From positions 2,501,501 to 2,565,500 of the forward strand of contig NZ_LT629794.1 in assembly GCF_900106075.1 (NCBI RefSeq): a DNA stretch of 64,000 nt, written 5' to 3'. Position numbers and translations under genes: made by a program. The notes under the pieces were generated by a model. The model was not told where the DNA came from and did no database searches. It worked only from the letters and a program-made list of their open reading frames with translations. This stretch comes from Polaribacter sp. Hel1_33_78 (lineage in GTDB: Bacteria > Bacteroidota > Bacteroidia > Flavobacteriales > Flavobacteriaceae). Positions 9,077 to 18,051 of the stretch are shown here, piece by piece; the stretch's first letter is position 1, and each line of letters starts with the position of its first letter.

Positions 9077-9247
9077 CGTATGTTCTGTTTTTTTTAAACG
9101 AAGATAGTAGAAATTTGAATAAAAATTGAAATCTCCTTTTTAAATTAGTTCGCTTCTAAACTTATTATCGGATAACTTAGCTACCTTCACTTTTTTAATG
9201 CAAAAACCATCATTTTATTCTAGCCCACATATATTAATTCATATTTT

Positions 9248-9814
9248 ATGATTATTACAAAATTTCTAATAGCAGTAGTACCCTTTTCTGAAGACGAACT
9301 TAAAGATATAATACCTCATTTTGAAAAAGAAAGTGTCAAAAAAAATGAGCTTTTGAGCAAGGAAGGCCAAGTTTGTAATAAGCTCTATTTTATAGAAAAA
9401 GGTATGGGCAGAAGTTATTATATAAAAAAAGATGGAAAAGAAATTACACAATGGTTTTTTGGAGAAGGTCAATTTATGGCAAGTGCTGAAAGTTTTTTTA
9501 AACAAAGTCCGAGTTTTTATTATTTAGAAATTTTAGAAGATGCAACTCTTTATAGCATATCTTATGAAAAAATGGAAATACTCTTAGATAAATATCACAG
9601 AATGGAAAAATTTATCAGATTATTATCTACAGATATATTTATAAAAATTACGAATAAATTGAATGCTATTCAATTTCATACCGCCAAAGAACGCTATAAT
9701 TATATGCTCTCTGAATTTCCAGATATTGCACATCGCATCTCTTTAGGTCATATTGCGTCATACCTTGGAATGACGCAAGAAACACTTAGTCGTATTAGAA
9801 GAAACGATTTTTAA
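9248..9814 (+). CDS. Crp/Fnr-family transcriptional regulator
   Basis: 188 residues. An N-terminal cyclic-nucleotide-binding-like beta roll (residues ~10-125, with KEGQVCNKLYFIEKG and ITQWFFGEGQFM) is followed by a winged HTH with ISLGHIASYLGMTQETLSRIRR as recognition region. The residues that would bind the cAMP phosphate are not clearly conserved, as is usual for flavobacterial Crp-like regulators, so the effector is unknown. There are no Fnr-type N-terminal cysteine clusters. It lies 83 bases before a TolC/HlyD/ABC export operon on the same strand. Bacteroidetes regulators in this position often control the export genes; that is inference. Confidence 0.88.
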   Translation: MIITKFLIAVVPFSEDELKDIIPHFEKESVKKNELLSKEGQVCNKLYFIEKGMGRSYYIKKDGKEITQWFFGEGQFMASAESFFKQSPSFYYLEILEDATLYSISYEKMEILLDKYHRMEKFIRLLSTDIFIKITNKLNAIQFHTAKERYNYMLSEFPDIAHRISLGHIASYLGMTQETLSRIRRNDF

Positions 9815-9844
9815 CTAAAATTAAGTTTCACTTTTTGATCTAAG

Positions 9845-9863
9845 TCAAATGATAATCATTGGA
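9845..9863. promoter_or_regulatory. Fur-box-like palindrome
   Basis: The central 13 bases AATGATAATCATT (9848-9860) are identical to the core of the classical 19-bp Fur box. It lies just upstream of the -7 element of the export operon, where a bound repressor would block RNA polymerase. It could instead be the operator of the adjacent Crp-family regulator. Confidence 0.45.
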
Positions 9864-9869
9864 AACTAA

Positions 9870-9877
9870 TATCTTTG
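9870..9877 (+). promoter_or_regulatory. Bacteroidetes-type -7 element (TATCTTTG)
   Basis: TATCTTTG matches TAnnTTTG and lies 20 bases before the TolC-family ATG. The -33 region overlaps the Fur-box-like palindrome. Confidence 0.55.
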
Positions 9878-9897
9878 CATTTTAAAAAATATTTGCA

Positions 9898-11265
9898 ATG
9901 AACAAAAGTAATCGAAGATTAAGTATCTTCTTAATCGCTGCTATAGGAATTTCATCTTTTTCTTCGGCCCAACAATTAGAACCAATTTTAAAAGAGCTTA
10001 TACAGAAAGGCTTAGAAAAAAGTCATGCTATTAATATCCATAATTTAGATAGTAAACAGGCAAAAGTTGATCAAAAATTAGCAAAAGTAGTTTTCCTTCC
10101 TAAAGTTACTTTTAATTCTAGCTTTACAAGATTAGATAATGATATTACGTTTGATGATGATACTCAAAATTTATTAATTGCTACCCAAAAACTGCTTATA
10201 AAAGAAGCTATTGGTATTCCGTTTAATGATGCTCTTCCAAACAACATTCCTTTATCCGAGATCCCTAACCTACAAAGCAAAAATATATTAAAATCTTCAG
10301 TAGATGTAGATTGGATTCTATTTAGTGGTTTTGAAGCTACTAATGCCTATAAAGCCAGCAAGCACAAAGAAGCTTCATTGAATTATGTTGTTATTGCAAA
10401 AAAAGATAAAATAGCTTTAAAAATAATAGAGACGTACGATAAATTGGCCCTCGTTTGCGCTTCAAAACGAGTATTAATCAGTTCGAAAAAATACTTAGAT
10501 GAACAAGAATATTATGTGAAAAAAGCAATAAAAAACGGTTTAGCAATTCCTTTAAACCGAAAAAAAATTGAATTAGCTAAACAACAATTAGCAGCTAAAC
10601 AATTAGAATACAATCATAATAAATCCTTATTAGTGGAAGTACTCTATCAACTTACTGGTGAAAATAGAAAAAGTTTATCCTTAGTAAATCCAACACTTCG
10701 ATCATTTTCAACTGAATTTTCGAATCCTGAAAAACGAAATGAAATTAAAGCTTTAGAAGAAGCCGAAAAAGCGACAATCTTCAAGGCGAAAATGGAGAAA
10801 AGTAATTTTATTCCTAAAATTGCTTTAAAAGGGCATTATGAATTTATAGAAGAAGATTTATCACTATTAGATCCAAAATGGTATGTTGGGGTAGGCATCC
10901 AATGGAATGCTTTTGATGGCTTTAAATCAAAATTAAAAAGCATAAAAACTAAAATTGAAAGTAAAAAATATAGAGCTCAAATAGAAAATGCGAATGAGAT
11001 GATTGCGCTTAGTATCATGAAAGCAGAATTATCTTATGAAGCTGCTCTTGAAAACACCAAAATAGTTAAAAAAGAAATTGAGCTAGCAAGTGACACTTAT
11101 GAGATGATTAATAAACAATATAAAAATAATCTTACATCCATAAATGATGTTTTAGACGCTTTAAATGATTTAGAAAAAGCCAGTTTTAAATTACAAAATT
11201 CCTATTATAACGAAAGAAGAGCAATTACTAATTTATTGCATGCTAAGGGAATTCTTAAATACTAA
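9898..11265 (+). CDS. TolC-family outer membrane efflux protein
   Basis: 455 residues, normal TolC length. Signal peptide MNKSNRRLSIFLIAAIGISSFSSAQ. Two related coiled-coil halves can be seen (around residues 30-245 and 260-455), the second with KYRAQIENANEMI and the final LNDLEKASFKLQNSYYNERRAIT. It forms the outer-membrane channel of a tripartite exporter. It is followed after 22 bases by an HlyD-family adaptor and then an ABC-2 permease. The exported substrate is unknown; the nearby Fur-like site raises the possibility of metal- or siderophore-linked export. Confidence 0.9.
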   Translation: MNKSNRRLSIFLIAAIGISSFSSAQQLEPILKELIQKGLEKSHAINIHNLDSKQAKVDQKLAKVVFLPKVTFNSSFTRLDNDITFDDDTQNLLIATQKLLIKEAIGIPFNDALPNNIPLSEIPNLQSKNILKSSVDVDWILFSGFEATNAYKASKHKEASLNYVVIAKKDKIALKIIETYDKLALVCASKRVLISSKKYLDEQEYYVKKAIKNGLAIPLNRKKIELAKQQLAAKQLEYNHNKSLLVEVLYQLTGENRKSLSLVNPTLRSFSTEFSNPEKRNEIKALEEAEKATIFKAKMEKSNFIPKIALKGHYEFIEEDLSLLDPKWYVGVGIQWNAFDGFKSKLKSIKTKIESKKYRAQIENANEMIALSIMKAELSYEAALENTKIVKKEIELASDTYEMINKQYKNNLTSINDVLDALNDLEKASFKLQNSYYNERRAITNLLHAKGILKY

Positions 11266-11287
11266 TACAACTTAAAGAAATAAAAAA

Positions 11288-12247
11288 ATGAAATTAATTA
11301 GAAACCTATTTACTATCAGTCTTACAGTGCTAACGATAAGTGCATGCGGTAATGACGAAAAAATAAGTTACAACAGAGGAAAAGTAAAATTTGAAACGAT
11401 TTCTATAAGTGGTAAACTAGCAGGGCGTGTGTCCAAAATATATATAAAAGAAGGAGAATCTGTAAAAAAGGGAGATACCCTGGCTTTATTAGATATTCCA
11501 GAAATAAATGCTAAAATGATGCAAGCAGAGGGTGCCGTAACTGCAGCGACAGGTTTGCTAAATATGGCTTCTAATGGCGCAACGCTAGAGCAAATGGATC
11601 AAATAAATGGAAAAATAGATGCTAGTAAAGCACAATTAAAATTTGCACAAAAATCTTACAATAGATTGCAAAAAATGTATGCCGATTCACTTATTAGTTT
11701 GCAACAATTTGATGAAGTAAAAATGAAACGTGAAATGGCTAAAGCACAAGTTTCTGCTTTAGAAGCAAAACGAAATGAGGTTCATAAAAGTGCAAGAACT
11801 GAGCAATTAGACCAAGCTAAAGGTCAACTAAAAAGAGCTATGGGAGCCAAACAAGAGGTGCTTACTGCAGCCAATGAAAAACTTATAATTGCACCAGCAG
11901 ATATGTCTATTGAAACTATTAGTTTACAAGAAGGAGAATTACTAACACCGGGATACGTTTTATTTAATGGATATAAAAAAAACAGTGTCTTTTTTAGATT
12001 TACAGTGCCTGAATCGAAAGTATATGACTTCGAAGTTGGCAAATCACTCATACTTACAAACCCGTTTACTAAAGAAGAAGTTACTACAAAAATTGCGAGC
12101 ATAAAGCAATTAGCACAATATGCAAACATTACAAGCACTGCGCCATTATACGAATTGTCTGAATCTATTTATGAACTAAAAGTAGTTCCAACTTCAGATA
12201 TTTCTGAACAAAAATTTTATCTAAACGCTACTATTCTTATTAAATAA
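11288..12247 (+). CDS. HlyD-family periplasmic adaptor lipoprotein
   Basis: 319 residues. A lipobox (TISAC, Cys20) marks it as a lipoprotein. The biotinyl-lipoyl-like half motifs (ISGKLAGRVSKIYIKEGESVKKGDTLALLD, then ANEKLIIAPADM) flank a long alpha-helical hairpin (residues ~75-185), followed by a beta-barrel region, the order expected for membrane-fusion proteins. It bridges the ABC-2 permease and the TolC-like channel. It lies 22 bases after the TolC gene and 7 bases before the permease gene. Confidence 0.9.
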   Translation: MKLIRNLFTISLTVLTISACGNDEKISYNRGKVKFETISISGKLAGRVSKIYIKEGESVKKGDTLALLDIPEINAKMMQAEGAVTAATGLLNMASNGATLEQMDQINGKIDASKAQLKFAQKSYNRLQKMYADSLISLQQFDEVKMKREMAKAQVSALEAKRNEVHKSARTEQLDQAKGQLKRAMGAKQEVLTAANEKLIIAPADMSIETISLQEGELLTPGYVLFNGYKKNSVFFRFTVPESKVYDFEVGKSLILTNPFTKEEVTTKIASIKQLAQYANITSTAPLYELSESIYELKVVPTSDISEQKFYLNATILIK

Positions 12248-12254
12248 TATAGGC

Positions 12255-13433
12255 ATGAAAGATTTTTTAAAATTACTACGAATAGAGTTTAAGCGTATAT
12301 TCTCTAATAGTGTTTTGCTTGCTATTTTTATTGGTGCTCCAATATTTTACGGAGTGCTATTTGGTTATGTCTATAAACAAGCAAAAGTTATAAACTTGCC
12401 TATTGTAATTATCGATGAAGATCACAGCCCGATGTCTGATAAAATCATAGAAGCTTTTGAAGACAATGAAGCATTACTTGTTAGCGATATCCGTTACACA
12501 GCAGGCAATATTTTAGATGAAATGCCGGTTAAACAATTTGATGCTGTAATTACCTTACCTACTAATTTTGAAGCAGATATTCTGCAGAAAAGACATCCAG
12601 AAATTAGAGTTGATTTAAATATGGCAAATATATTAAACGCAAATACAGCCAGTAAAAATATTCAAGCAGTTTTAATGACACTAAATGCAGGTATAGAAAT
12701 AGAAGGACTCAAAAAAAGTGGTCTTCATCCAACCCAAGCTGCAGCAAGCTATGAAAGTTTTAAAATCAATTTTAACAAACTATATAATTCTTCAGGAAAT
12801 TATATCAATTTTATGCTGCCAGGCTTGCTTATTGCCATTATGCAGCAAATAATATTTTTGGCAATGGCATTAGTATTTGCAAGGGATTTTGAAGATGGTC
12901 ATTTTGGTGTTCTTGTTAAAAAAAGTAAATCTTCTTTGTATCATATTGCACTTAAATCTACACCATTTATTATAATGATTCCAATAATGTGGTTTTTTAT
13001 AAGTTTATTGTTTGACTATTTTAGGATTAATGCCGACATCTATAATCTACCCATGCTTCTTTTGACAACCACTTTAACCATGGCTTCTATGTGCATTGGT
13101 ATGTTATTTTCAATAGCTATTCCTAGTCAATTAAAAGCAACGGAGTTATTAATGGTAATTTCTACACCAGCTTTTATACTAAGCGGTTTTACTTGGCCCA
13201 CACTTGCTTTCCCAGATGCAATTGCAAATGTTGCTACATACATACCATCGACACAATTTTTAAGTGGTTTTAGAAAAATAGCTTTTTATGGAGGAGATGT
13301 TTCTTCTATTAAATCCGAGATAAATACGTTGTTACTAATATGTTGCGTATCGTTTGTAGTTTTAGTCCTTTTATTGCAATTTAAAATATATTTGTTTTCT
13401 AAAAAGCAAAGAAAGACATCAACTCAATTATAA
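12255..13433 (+). CDS. ABC-2 family transporter permease
   Basis: 392 residues. One N-terminal membrane helix (~20-42) is followed by a large extracytoplasmic domain (~43-185) and five C-terminal helices (from INFMLPGLLIAIMQQ to LLLQFKIYLF), the YhhJ/YbhR-type ABC2_membrane_3 layout. Permeases of this type need an ATPase subunit. None is encoded in this operon, and no second permease follows, although related operons often have two. The gene is the last of the TolC-HlyD-permease operon. Confidence 0.88.
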   Translation: MKDFLKLLRIEFKRIFSNSVLLAIFIGAPIFYGVLFGYVYKQAKVINLPIVIIDEDHSPMSDKIIEAFEDNEALLVSDIRYTAGNILDEMPVKQFDAVITLPTNFEADILQKRHPEIRVDLNMANILNANTASKNIQAVLMTLNAGIEIEGLKKSGLHPTQAAASYESFKINFNKLYNSSGNYINFMLPGLLIAIMQQIIFLAMALVFARDFEDGHFGVLVKKSKSSLYHIALKSTPFIIMIPIMWFFISLLFDYFRINADIYNLPMLLLTTTLTMASMCIGMLFSIAIPSQLKATELLMVISTPAFILSGFTWPTLAFPDAIANVATYIPSTQFLSGFRKIAFYGGDVSSIKSEINTLLLICCVSFVVLVLLLQFKIYLFSKKQRKTSTQL

Positions 13434-13560
13434 AGAGTTTTTAATTTGATTAGTTTCAAGTTTAATACTAAATTATAATTAATGAAAATCCATTAAACGT
13501 ATGTATAAAATTAAAGAACTACAAACTGTGAAATTAAATATATTGAAAATTAAATCTCAA

Positions 13561-13575
13561 AACAGTATTACTGTT
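13561..13575. promoter_or_regulatory. Inverted repeat upstream of pldA
   Basis: AACAGTATTACTGTT is a perfect 7-bp inverted repeat with a 1-base centre, 17 bases before the phospholipase ATG. This is suitable for an operator or a small leader hairpin. No factor is known. Confidence 0.35.
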
Positions 13576-13591
13576 AAACGATTTTAGAAAT

Positions 13592-14506
13592 ATGAAAATA
13601 AGAATCCTACTTAAATTTACTTTTTTAGTCATCTTTTGCAATAATTTATTATCTCAGGACTTATTTGATAAAAAGAAAATTTCGCTAAGTTTACAATGGG
13701 ATTTAAAGGATTCCATAAGCACTGAAAATGGCTTATATAAAATCAATCAATACAAACCTGTATACTTTTTATTAGGGAATTTCACCAATAACATAAATCA
13801 AACACCTTTTAGTGATAACCCCATTAATACGGTTAGTTCTGCAATTCCATTAAATAATAAAGAACTTAAATTTCAAATTAGTTTTAAAATTAAGGTTATA
13901 AACAATCTATTTAATTTGAAGCGTGGTAGTAGTGGTGACTTATGGGTAGGTTATACACAAACGTCTCGCTGGCAGCTATACAATAGTAAACTATCTCGTC
14001 CTTTTCGTGAAACCAATTACGAACCGGAAGTAATGTATATAGTACCTACTAATTATTCCTTTTGGGGTATTAAAAGTGTTTTTGCTGGTATAGGTATCAA
14101 TCATCAGAGTAATGGTCGTAGTAACCCTTCCTCTAGAAGTTGGAACAGAATTATTGCCCAAATTGCTTGGGAAACTAAAAACACAAGCATCATAATTCGT
14201 CCGTGGTGGCGCATAAAGGAAACTGCAGAGAACGATAACAACCCTGGTATTCAAAACTATATGGGTAGAGCTGAAATAATAGTAGCCTATGGAAAAGGCA
14301 AACATGACTTGAGTTTAATAACCCGTCATTCGTTACGTTTTGGTGATAGAAATAGAGGCAGTTTGCAATTAGATTATGGAATCCAGGTATTGGATAATCT
14401 TAAATTTCATACTCAGATATTTCATGGTTATGGAGAAAGTATGATCGACTTTAATCACAATCAATCCACCATCGGTTTTGGACTATCGTTGGTTGAATGG
14501 CGATAA
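13592..14506 (+). CDS. pldA: Outer-membrane phospholipase A (OMPLA)
   Basis: 304 residues with a signal peptide (residues 1-21, LLSQ). The OMPLA active site is intact: INHQSNGRSNPSSRSWNR supplies His171, Ser173 and, 14 residues after the His, Asn185, the same spacing as the His142/Ser144/Asn156 triad of the E. coli enzyme. Amphipathic beta strands run to the C-terminus. The enzyme hydrolyses phospholipids that reach the outer leaflet. It stands alone behind the ABC exporter operon (158-base gap), with its own possible operator. The symbol is based on the family match. Confidence 0.9.
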   Translation: MKIRILLKFTFLVIFCNNLLSQDLFDKKKISLSLQWDLKDSISTENGLYKINQYKPVYFLLGNFTNNINQTPFSDNPINTVSSAIPLNNKELKFQISFKIKVINNLFNLKRGSSGDLWVGYTQTSRWQLYNSKLSRPFRETNYEPEVMYIVPTNYSFWGIKSVFAGIGINHQSNGRSNPSSRSWNRIIAQIAWETKNTSIIIRPWWRIKETAENDNNPGIQNYMGRAEIIVAYGKGKHDLSLITRHSLRFGDRNRGSLQLDYGIQVLDNLKFHTQIFHGYGESMIDFNHNQSTIGFGLSLVEWR

Positions 14507-14647
14507 AAAATATTAGAATCTTGTTATTTCACCTTATAAAAAAATTAAAATAAATTCATTCATATTGACAGAATTACATATTCTGAATTTTGTAATTACT
14601 AAGAATGTTAACAGGAATTAATTTTCTACTAATAGTTTTAAAAAACA

Positions 14648-16018
14648 CTACTCCAAAGCTTTTTTATAATCCGTCAATAGTTTTTGTACTTTTTCATTCT
14701 CGTAAACTATCGGGTATAATTCCTTTAAAAGAACATTAGAATCAAAGTCGATTTTTAAAGCTGCTATTAAATGACTAAATCCATAGTTTTCTTTGTCTAA
14801 AACAAAAAACAACCCTGCCAATCTATATTCTATTTCTGCAAAGTTCTTATGGGTTTTCTGAGCTTTGAATAACACTAAAACGGCATCATTAAAATCGCCT
14901 AAAAAAGATAGCATATCGGTTAATGCTAGATAGATTTCTATGGCATCATCCTTTAAAGCCAGACATTTTTCAAAACCTATAACTGCTTCCTCAAAAAAGT
15001 GAAGCTTCACTTTTATTTCTGAATACCTTCTCCAATATAAAGAATTGCCTTCATCAATTTTTAATGCTTTAGAAATATAATAAGATGCTTTTTGATAATT
15101 GCCTTCGTTGTAATACAGATTAGTAAGTAAAATCCAACCTCTATCTAACAAAGGGTCTTCATGAACTGCTTTTTTATAATAAGAAATTGCAGCTTCATAT
15201 TTTTGTAATCTTTCATAACACTCTCCTATTCTAACATAGGCAAATGCAGTTGGATCATCCAATTCTAAAGTAATTAAATAATTATCTATAGCTTCTTTAT
15301 AACGTTTTAACTCTTCTAAAGTCTTAGCTTTTTCTAAATAGCCACCAATAAAAGATTCATCAATTAAAACCGCATAATCGAAAGAAGATAAAGCTTCTTT
15401 AAATTGCTCCAATATAAAATATTGTCTTCCTAATTGATGCCAAGCAACTTCACAATAAGGATTTATATCAACATAATTATTTAAATAATTAATAGCTGCT
15501 TCATGTTTTTTTTCCATATCAAAACAATACACAACGTTGTAAAGAGCAGAATAATCTTCATAATCTACTTCTAAACATTTTGCAAAATTTACACGTGCAT
15601 TTTCAAAATTGTCTAAATACAAATATTCCATTCCTAATAAAGACCAAACATCGACTTTATCGTCTGTAAAAGTTAATGCTTTTTCTAAATTCATAAGTGC
15701 TTCTTTATGATTTCCCGATTTAGAACTGATGGCAGCTTTCTGTATAAAAACTTCCTCATTATTAGGTTCTAAATATTCAATTTTCCTAAGCAAAACAGAA
15801 GCCTTATCTATTTTATTTTCAAAAATATAAAGCTCTACTTGCAGTAATTTTAAATCTACAGATTGCGGGTGTTGATCTAGTCCAAGCTTCACTGCTTTTT
15901 TTGCTAGTGAGTGTTTGCCAACATCTAAATAATGTACAATAATCTCCTCAAACTCAACTAGGTCAAAAAAATACACGCTGTTGGTTTTTAGCATGGATTC
16001 AAATTTCGTTAAAGACAT
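14648..16018 (-). CDS. Tetratricopeptide repeat protein
   Basis: 456 residues made almost entirely of TPR-like helical pairs; roughly ten to eleven repeats are visible (for example YYKKAVHEDPLLDRGWILLTNLYY and YISKALKIDEGNSLYWRRYSEI). There is no signal peptide or membrane segment, so it is probably cytoplasmic. TPR arrays mediate protein-protein contacts; the partner is unknown. It is monocistronic and divergent from the pyr operon, with about 150-220 bases between them. Confidence 0.85.
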   Translation of the reverse strand: MSLTKFESMLKTNSVYFFDLVEFEEIIVHYLDVGKHSLAKKAVKLGLDQHPQSVDLKLLQVELYIFENKIDKASVLLRKIEYLEPNNEEVFIQKAAISSKSGNHKEALMNLEKALTFTDDKVDVWSLLGMEYLYLDNFENARVNFAKCLEVDYEDYSALYNVVYCFDMEKKHEAAINYLNNYVDINPYCEVAWHQLGRQYFILEQFKEALSSFDYAVLIDESFIGGYLEKAKTLEELKRYKEAIDNYLITLELDDPTAFAYVRIGECYERLQKYEAAISYYKKAVHEDPLLDRGWILLTNLYYNEGNYQKASYYISKALKIDEGNSLYWRRYSEIKVKLHFFEEAVIGFEKCLALKDDAIEIYLALTDMLSFLGDFNDAVLVLFKAQKTHKNFAEIEYRLAGLFFVLDKENYGFSHLIAALKIDFDSNVLLKELYPIVYENEKVQKLLTDYKKALE

Positions 16019-16170
16019 AACTTAAGTATTTGAATTATAAGATAAAAATACTACAACTCTTAAAGGACATTTTAAAAAGCTTTTTTTGTTTTTAACAATT
16101 TAATTAACAAGAAATCTTGCGTAAAAACTGCTAAATAGAAAATAACAACTGCTTATTTATAGTCTTAAAT

Positions 16171-16201
16171 TTTGCATATACGTTTATTTACCCTAATTTT
16201 G
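16171..16201 (+). promoter_or_regulatory. Bacteroidetes-type promoter of the pyrR operon
   Basis: TTTG (16171-16174) and TAATTTTG (16194-16201) are separated by 19 bases, matching the Bacteroidetes -33/-7 consensus. Transcription would start near 16208, which places an upstream ATG at 16172 outside the mRNA and supports the PyrR start at 16241. Confidence 0.65.
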
Positions 16202-16211
16202 ATTTTCAATT

Positions 16212-16240
16212 ACTATCAACTTAAATTTGATAGTTTTCTT
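16212..16240 (+). promoter_or_regulatory. Leader hairpin before pyrR (possible attenuator)
   Basis: ACTATCAA (16212-16219) pairs perfectly with TTGATAGT (16227-16234) around 7 bases, followed by a short T-rich tail up to the pyrR ATG. The stem is AU-rich, so it may be a weak terminator or may sequester the start. The Bacillus PyrR-binding loop sequence is not present. Confidence 0.4.
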
Positions 16241-16780
16241 ATGAGCCGAAAAACCTTACTTAACTCAAAAGATATTGAAATTATTCTTCACAGATTAGCT
16301 TGTCAGTTAATTGAAAATCATAATGATTTTTCGAATACAGTATTTATAGGTTTGCAGCCTAGGGGTTCTTTTTTAGCGCACAGATTGGCCAATTTATTAA
16401 AAAACCACTACAACATTAAAGACTTAAAGTTAGGTTTGTTAGACATTACTTTTTACCGAGATGATTTTAGAAGAAGAGATGCACCTTTGGCTGCAACTTC
16501 AACTGAAATTGATTTTTTAATTGAGGATCAAAAAGTTGTAATTATTGATGATGTACTGTTTTCCGGAAGAAGTATAAGAGCCGCATTAACCGCAATTCAA
16601 TCTTATGGAAGACCAGAAAATATTGAATTATTAGTTTTAATTGATAGACGATTTAGCAGACATTTACCTATCCAGCCTGACTATAGAGGTCGACAGGTAG
16701 ACGCTATTAACGAAGAACGAGTTTTAGTTTCGTGGAAAGAGAATAACAAAAAAGACGCAGTTTATATAGAGCAAACATAG
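16241..16780 (+). CDS. pyrR: PyrR-type pyrimidine regulator / uracil phosphoribosyltransferase
   Basis: 179 residues from MSRKTLL. Type I phosphoribosyltransferase fold with the PRPP loop VVIIDDVLFSGRSIRAA and the PyrR-type segment LGLLDITFYRDDFRRRD. In this family the protein either regulates pyr mRNA or converts uracil to UMP. An in-frame ATG exists at 16172 but lies at the -33 promoter element and would add 23 unrelated residues, so the later start is preferred. pyrB follows after one base. In Bacteroidetes PyrR is often annotated without proof of RNA binding; the leader hairpin here is suggestive only. Confidence 0.9.
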   Translation: MSRKTLLNSKDIEIILHRLACQLIENHNDFSNTVFIGLQPRGSFLAHRLANLLKNHYNIKDLKLGLLDITFYRDDFRRRDAPLAATSTEIDFLIEDQKVVIIDDVLFSGRSIRAALTAIQSYGRPENIELLVLIDRRFSRHLPIQPDYRGRQVDAINEERVLVSWKENNKKDAVYIEQT

Positions 16781-16781
16781 A

Positions 16782-17711
16782 ATGGATAAATTAAGTGTAG
16801 AACATTTATTAGGCATAAAATATCTGAATCCAAATGATATTGATCTTATTTTTAAAACTGCAGATCATTTTAAAGAAGTTATAAACAGACCTATAAAAAA
16901 GGTTCCTTCTTTAAGGGATATAACAATTGCTAATTTATTTTTCGAAAACAGTACCAGAACAAAACTCTCTTTTGAACTAGCTGAAAAAAGACTTTCTGCT
17001 GATGTAATTAATTTTTCCGCTGGACAATCTTCAGTAAAAAAGGGAGAAACTTTAATAGACACTGTTAACAATATTTTATCTATGAAAGTAGATATTGTTG
17101 TTATGAGACATGGAAATGTTGGCGCGGGTGTTTTTTTATCAAAACATGTAGATGCAAAAATTATAAATGCTGGTGATGGCACGCACGAGCATCCTACACA
17201 AGCTTTATTAGATTCTTATTCTATACGAGAAAGATTAGGTTCTGTAAAAGGAAAAAAAATTGTTATTGTAGGTGATATCTTGCATTCAAGAGTTGCTTTA
17301 TCAAACATATTTGCATTGCAACTGCAGGGAGCACAAGTAAAAGTTTGTGGCCCAACAACATTAATCCCTAAACATATTTCTAGCTTAGGTGTTGAAGTAG
17401 AAACTAATCTTAAAAAAGCTTTAGAATGGTGTGATGTTGCCAATGTTTTAAGGGTGCAACATGAAAGAATGGATATTAAATATTTTCCTTCAACAAGAGA
17501 ATACACGCAACTTTTTGGTATCAATAAAGATATTTTAGATAACCTTGGCAAAAAAATTGTAATCATGCATCCTGGACCAATAAATAGAGGTGTTGAAATT
17601 ACAAGTGATGTTGCAGATTCAAATGAATCAATCATTTTAAATCAAGTTGAAAATGGTGTGGCTGTAAGAATGGCTGTTATTTATTTGTTGGCCCAGCAAA
17701 TTAAAAGGTAA
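16782..17711 (+). CDS. pyrB: Aspartate carbamoyltransferase catalytic subunit
   Basis: 309 residues, the standard length. Carbamoyl-phosphate-binding FFENSTRTKLSFELAEKRL and HPTQALLDSYSI are intact, and HPGPINRGVEI near the C-terminus carries the aspartate-site loop. It catalyses the committed step of pyrimidine synthesis. The start is one base after the pyrR stop (TAG-A-ATG), so translation is coupled. No pyrI regulatory subunit is nearby, consistent with a PyrR-associated unregulated trimer or dodecamer. Confidence 0.95.
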   Translation: MDKLSVEHLLGIKYLNPNDIDLIFKTADHFKEVINRPIKKVPSLRDITIANLFFENSTRTKLSFELAEKRLSADVINFSAGQSSVKKGETLIDTVNNILSMKVDIVVMRHGNVGAGVFLSKHVDAKIINAGDGTHEHPTQALLDSYSIRERLGSVKGKKIVIVGDILHSRVALSNIFALQLQGAQVKVCGPTTLIPKHISSLGVEVETNLKKALEWCDVANVLRVQHERMDIKYFPSTREYTQLFGINKDILDNLGKKIVIMHPGPINRGVEITSDVADSNESIILNQVENGVAVRMAVIYLLAQQIKR

Positions 17712-17715
17712 ATCG

Positions 17716-18048
17716 ATGCTCATAGAAAAAAAAGAAAACTACAAACTTATTTATTCGGATGAAAATTCGTTTTCAAAATTTTATTCCTCTTTTCTAAAAA
17801 AAGAAAAAGAATTTGACAAAGAAAATTTAATAGTTCAAATATCTAATGAGATTAACATCACTAAAGAAGATTTTTTACTATTTCTAAGTATTGCAAAACA
17901 AAAAAAGGAAAATAGCACATCACTTGTCATTGTTTACAAGGATATAAATATTGATGATTTTCCTGAAGATTTTAATATTGTACCTACATTAGTTGAAGCA
18001 GAAGATATTATAGAAATGGAAGCAATTGAAAGAGAATTAGGATTCTAA
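17716..18048 (+). CDS. Conserved hypothetical protein in the pyr-rnz operon
   Basis: 110-residue acidic, soluble protein starting 4 bases after pyrB. The pattern (alternating strands and helices, IVQISNEINITKEDFLLFL, SLVIVYKDINIDDFPEDF, then VPTLVEAEDIIEMEAIERELGF) resembles small STAS-like proteins that precede ribonuclease Z in flavobacteria. I cannot assign a function. It is sometimes labelled ribonuclease Z by neighbourhood, but it has no metallo-beta-lactamase motif. Confidence 0.75.
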   Translation: MLIEKKENYKLIYSDENSFSKFYSSFLKKEKEFDKENLIVQISNEINITKEDFLLFLSIAKQKKENSTSLVIVYKDINIDDFPEDFNIVPTLVEAEDIIEMEAIERELGF

Positions 18049-18051
18049 AAA

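Noticed and set aside
16172..16240. N-terminal extension of PyrR from an upstream ATG
   Set aside because: The ATG lies in the -33 promoter element and the extra residues do not look like the family's N-terminus.
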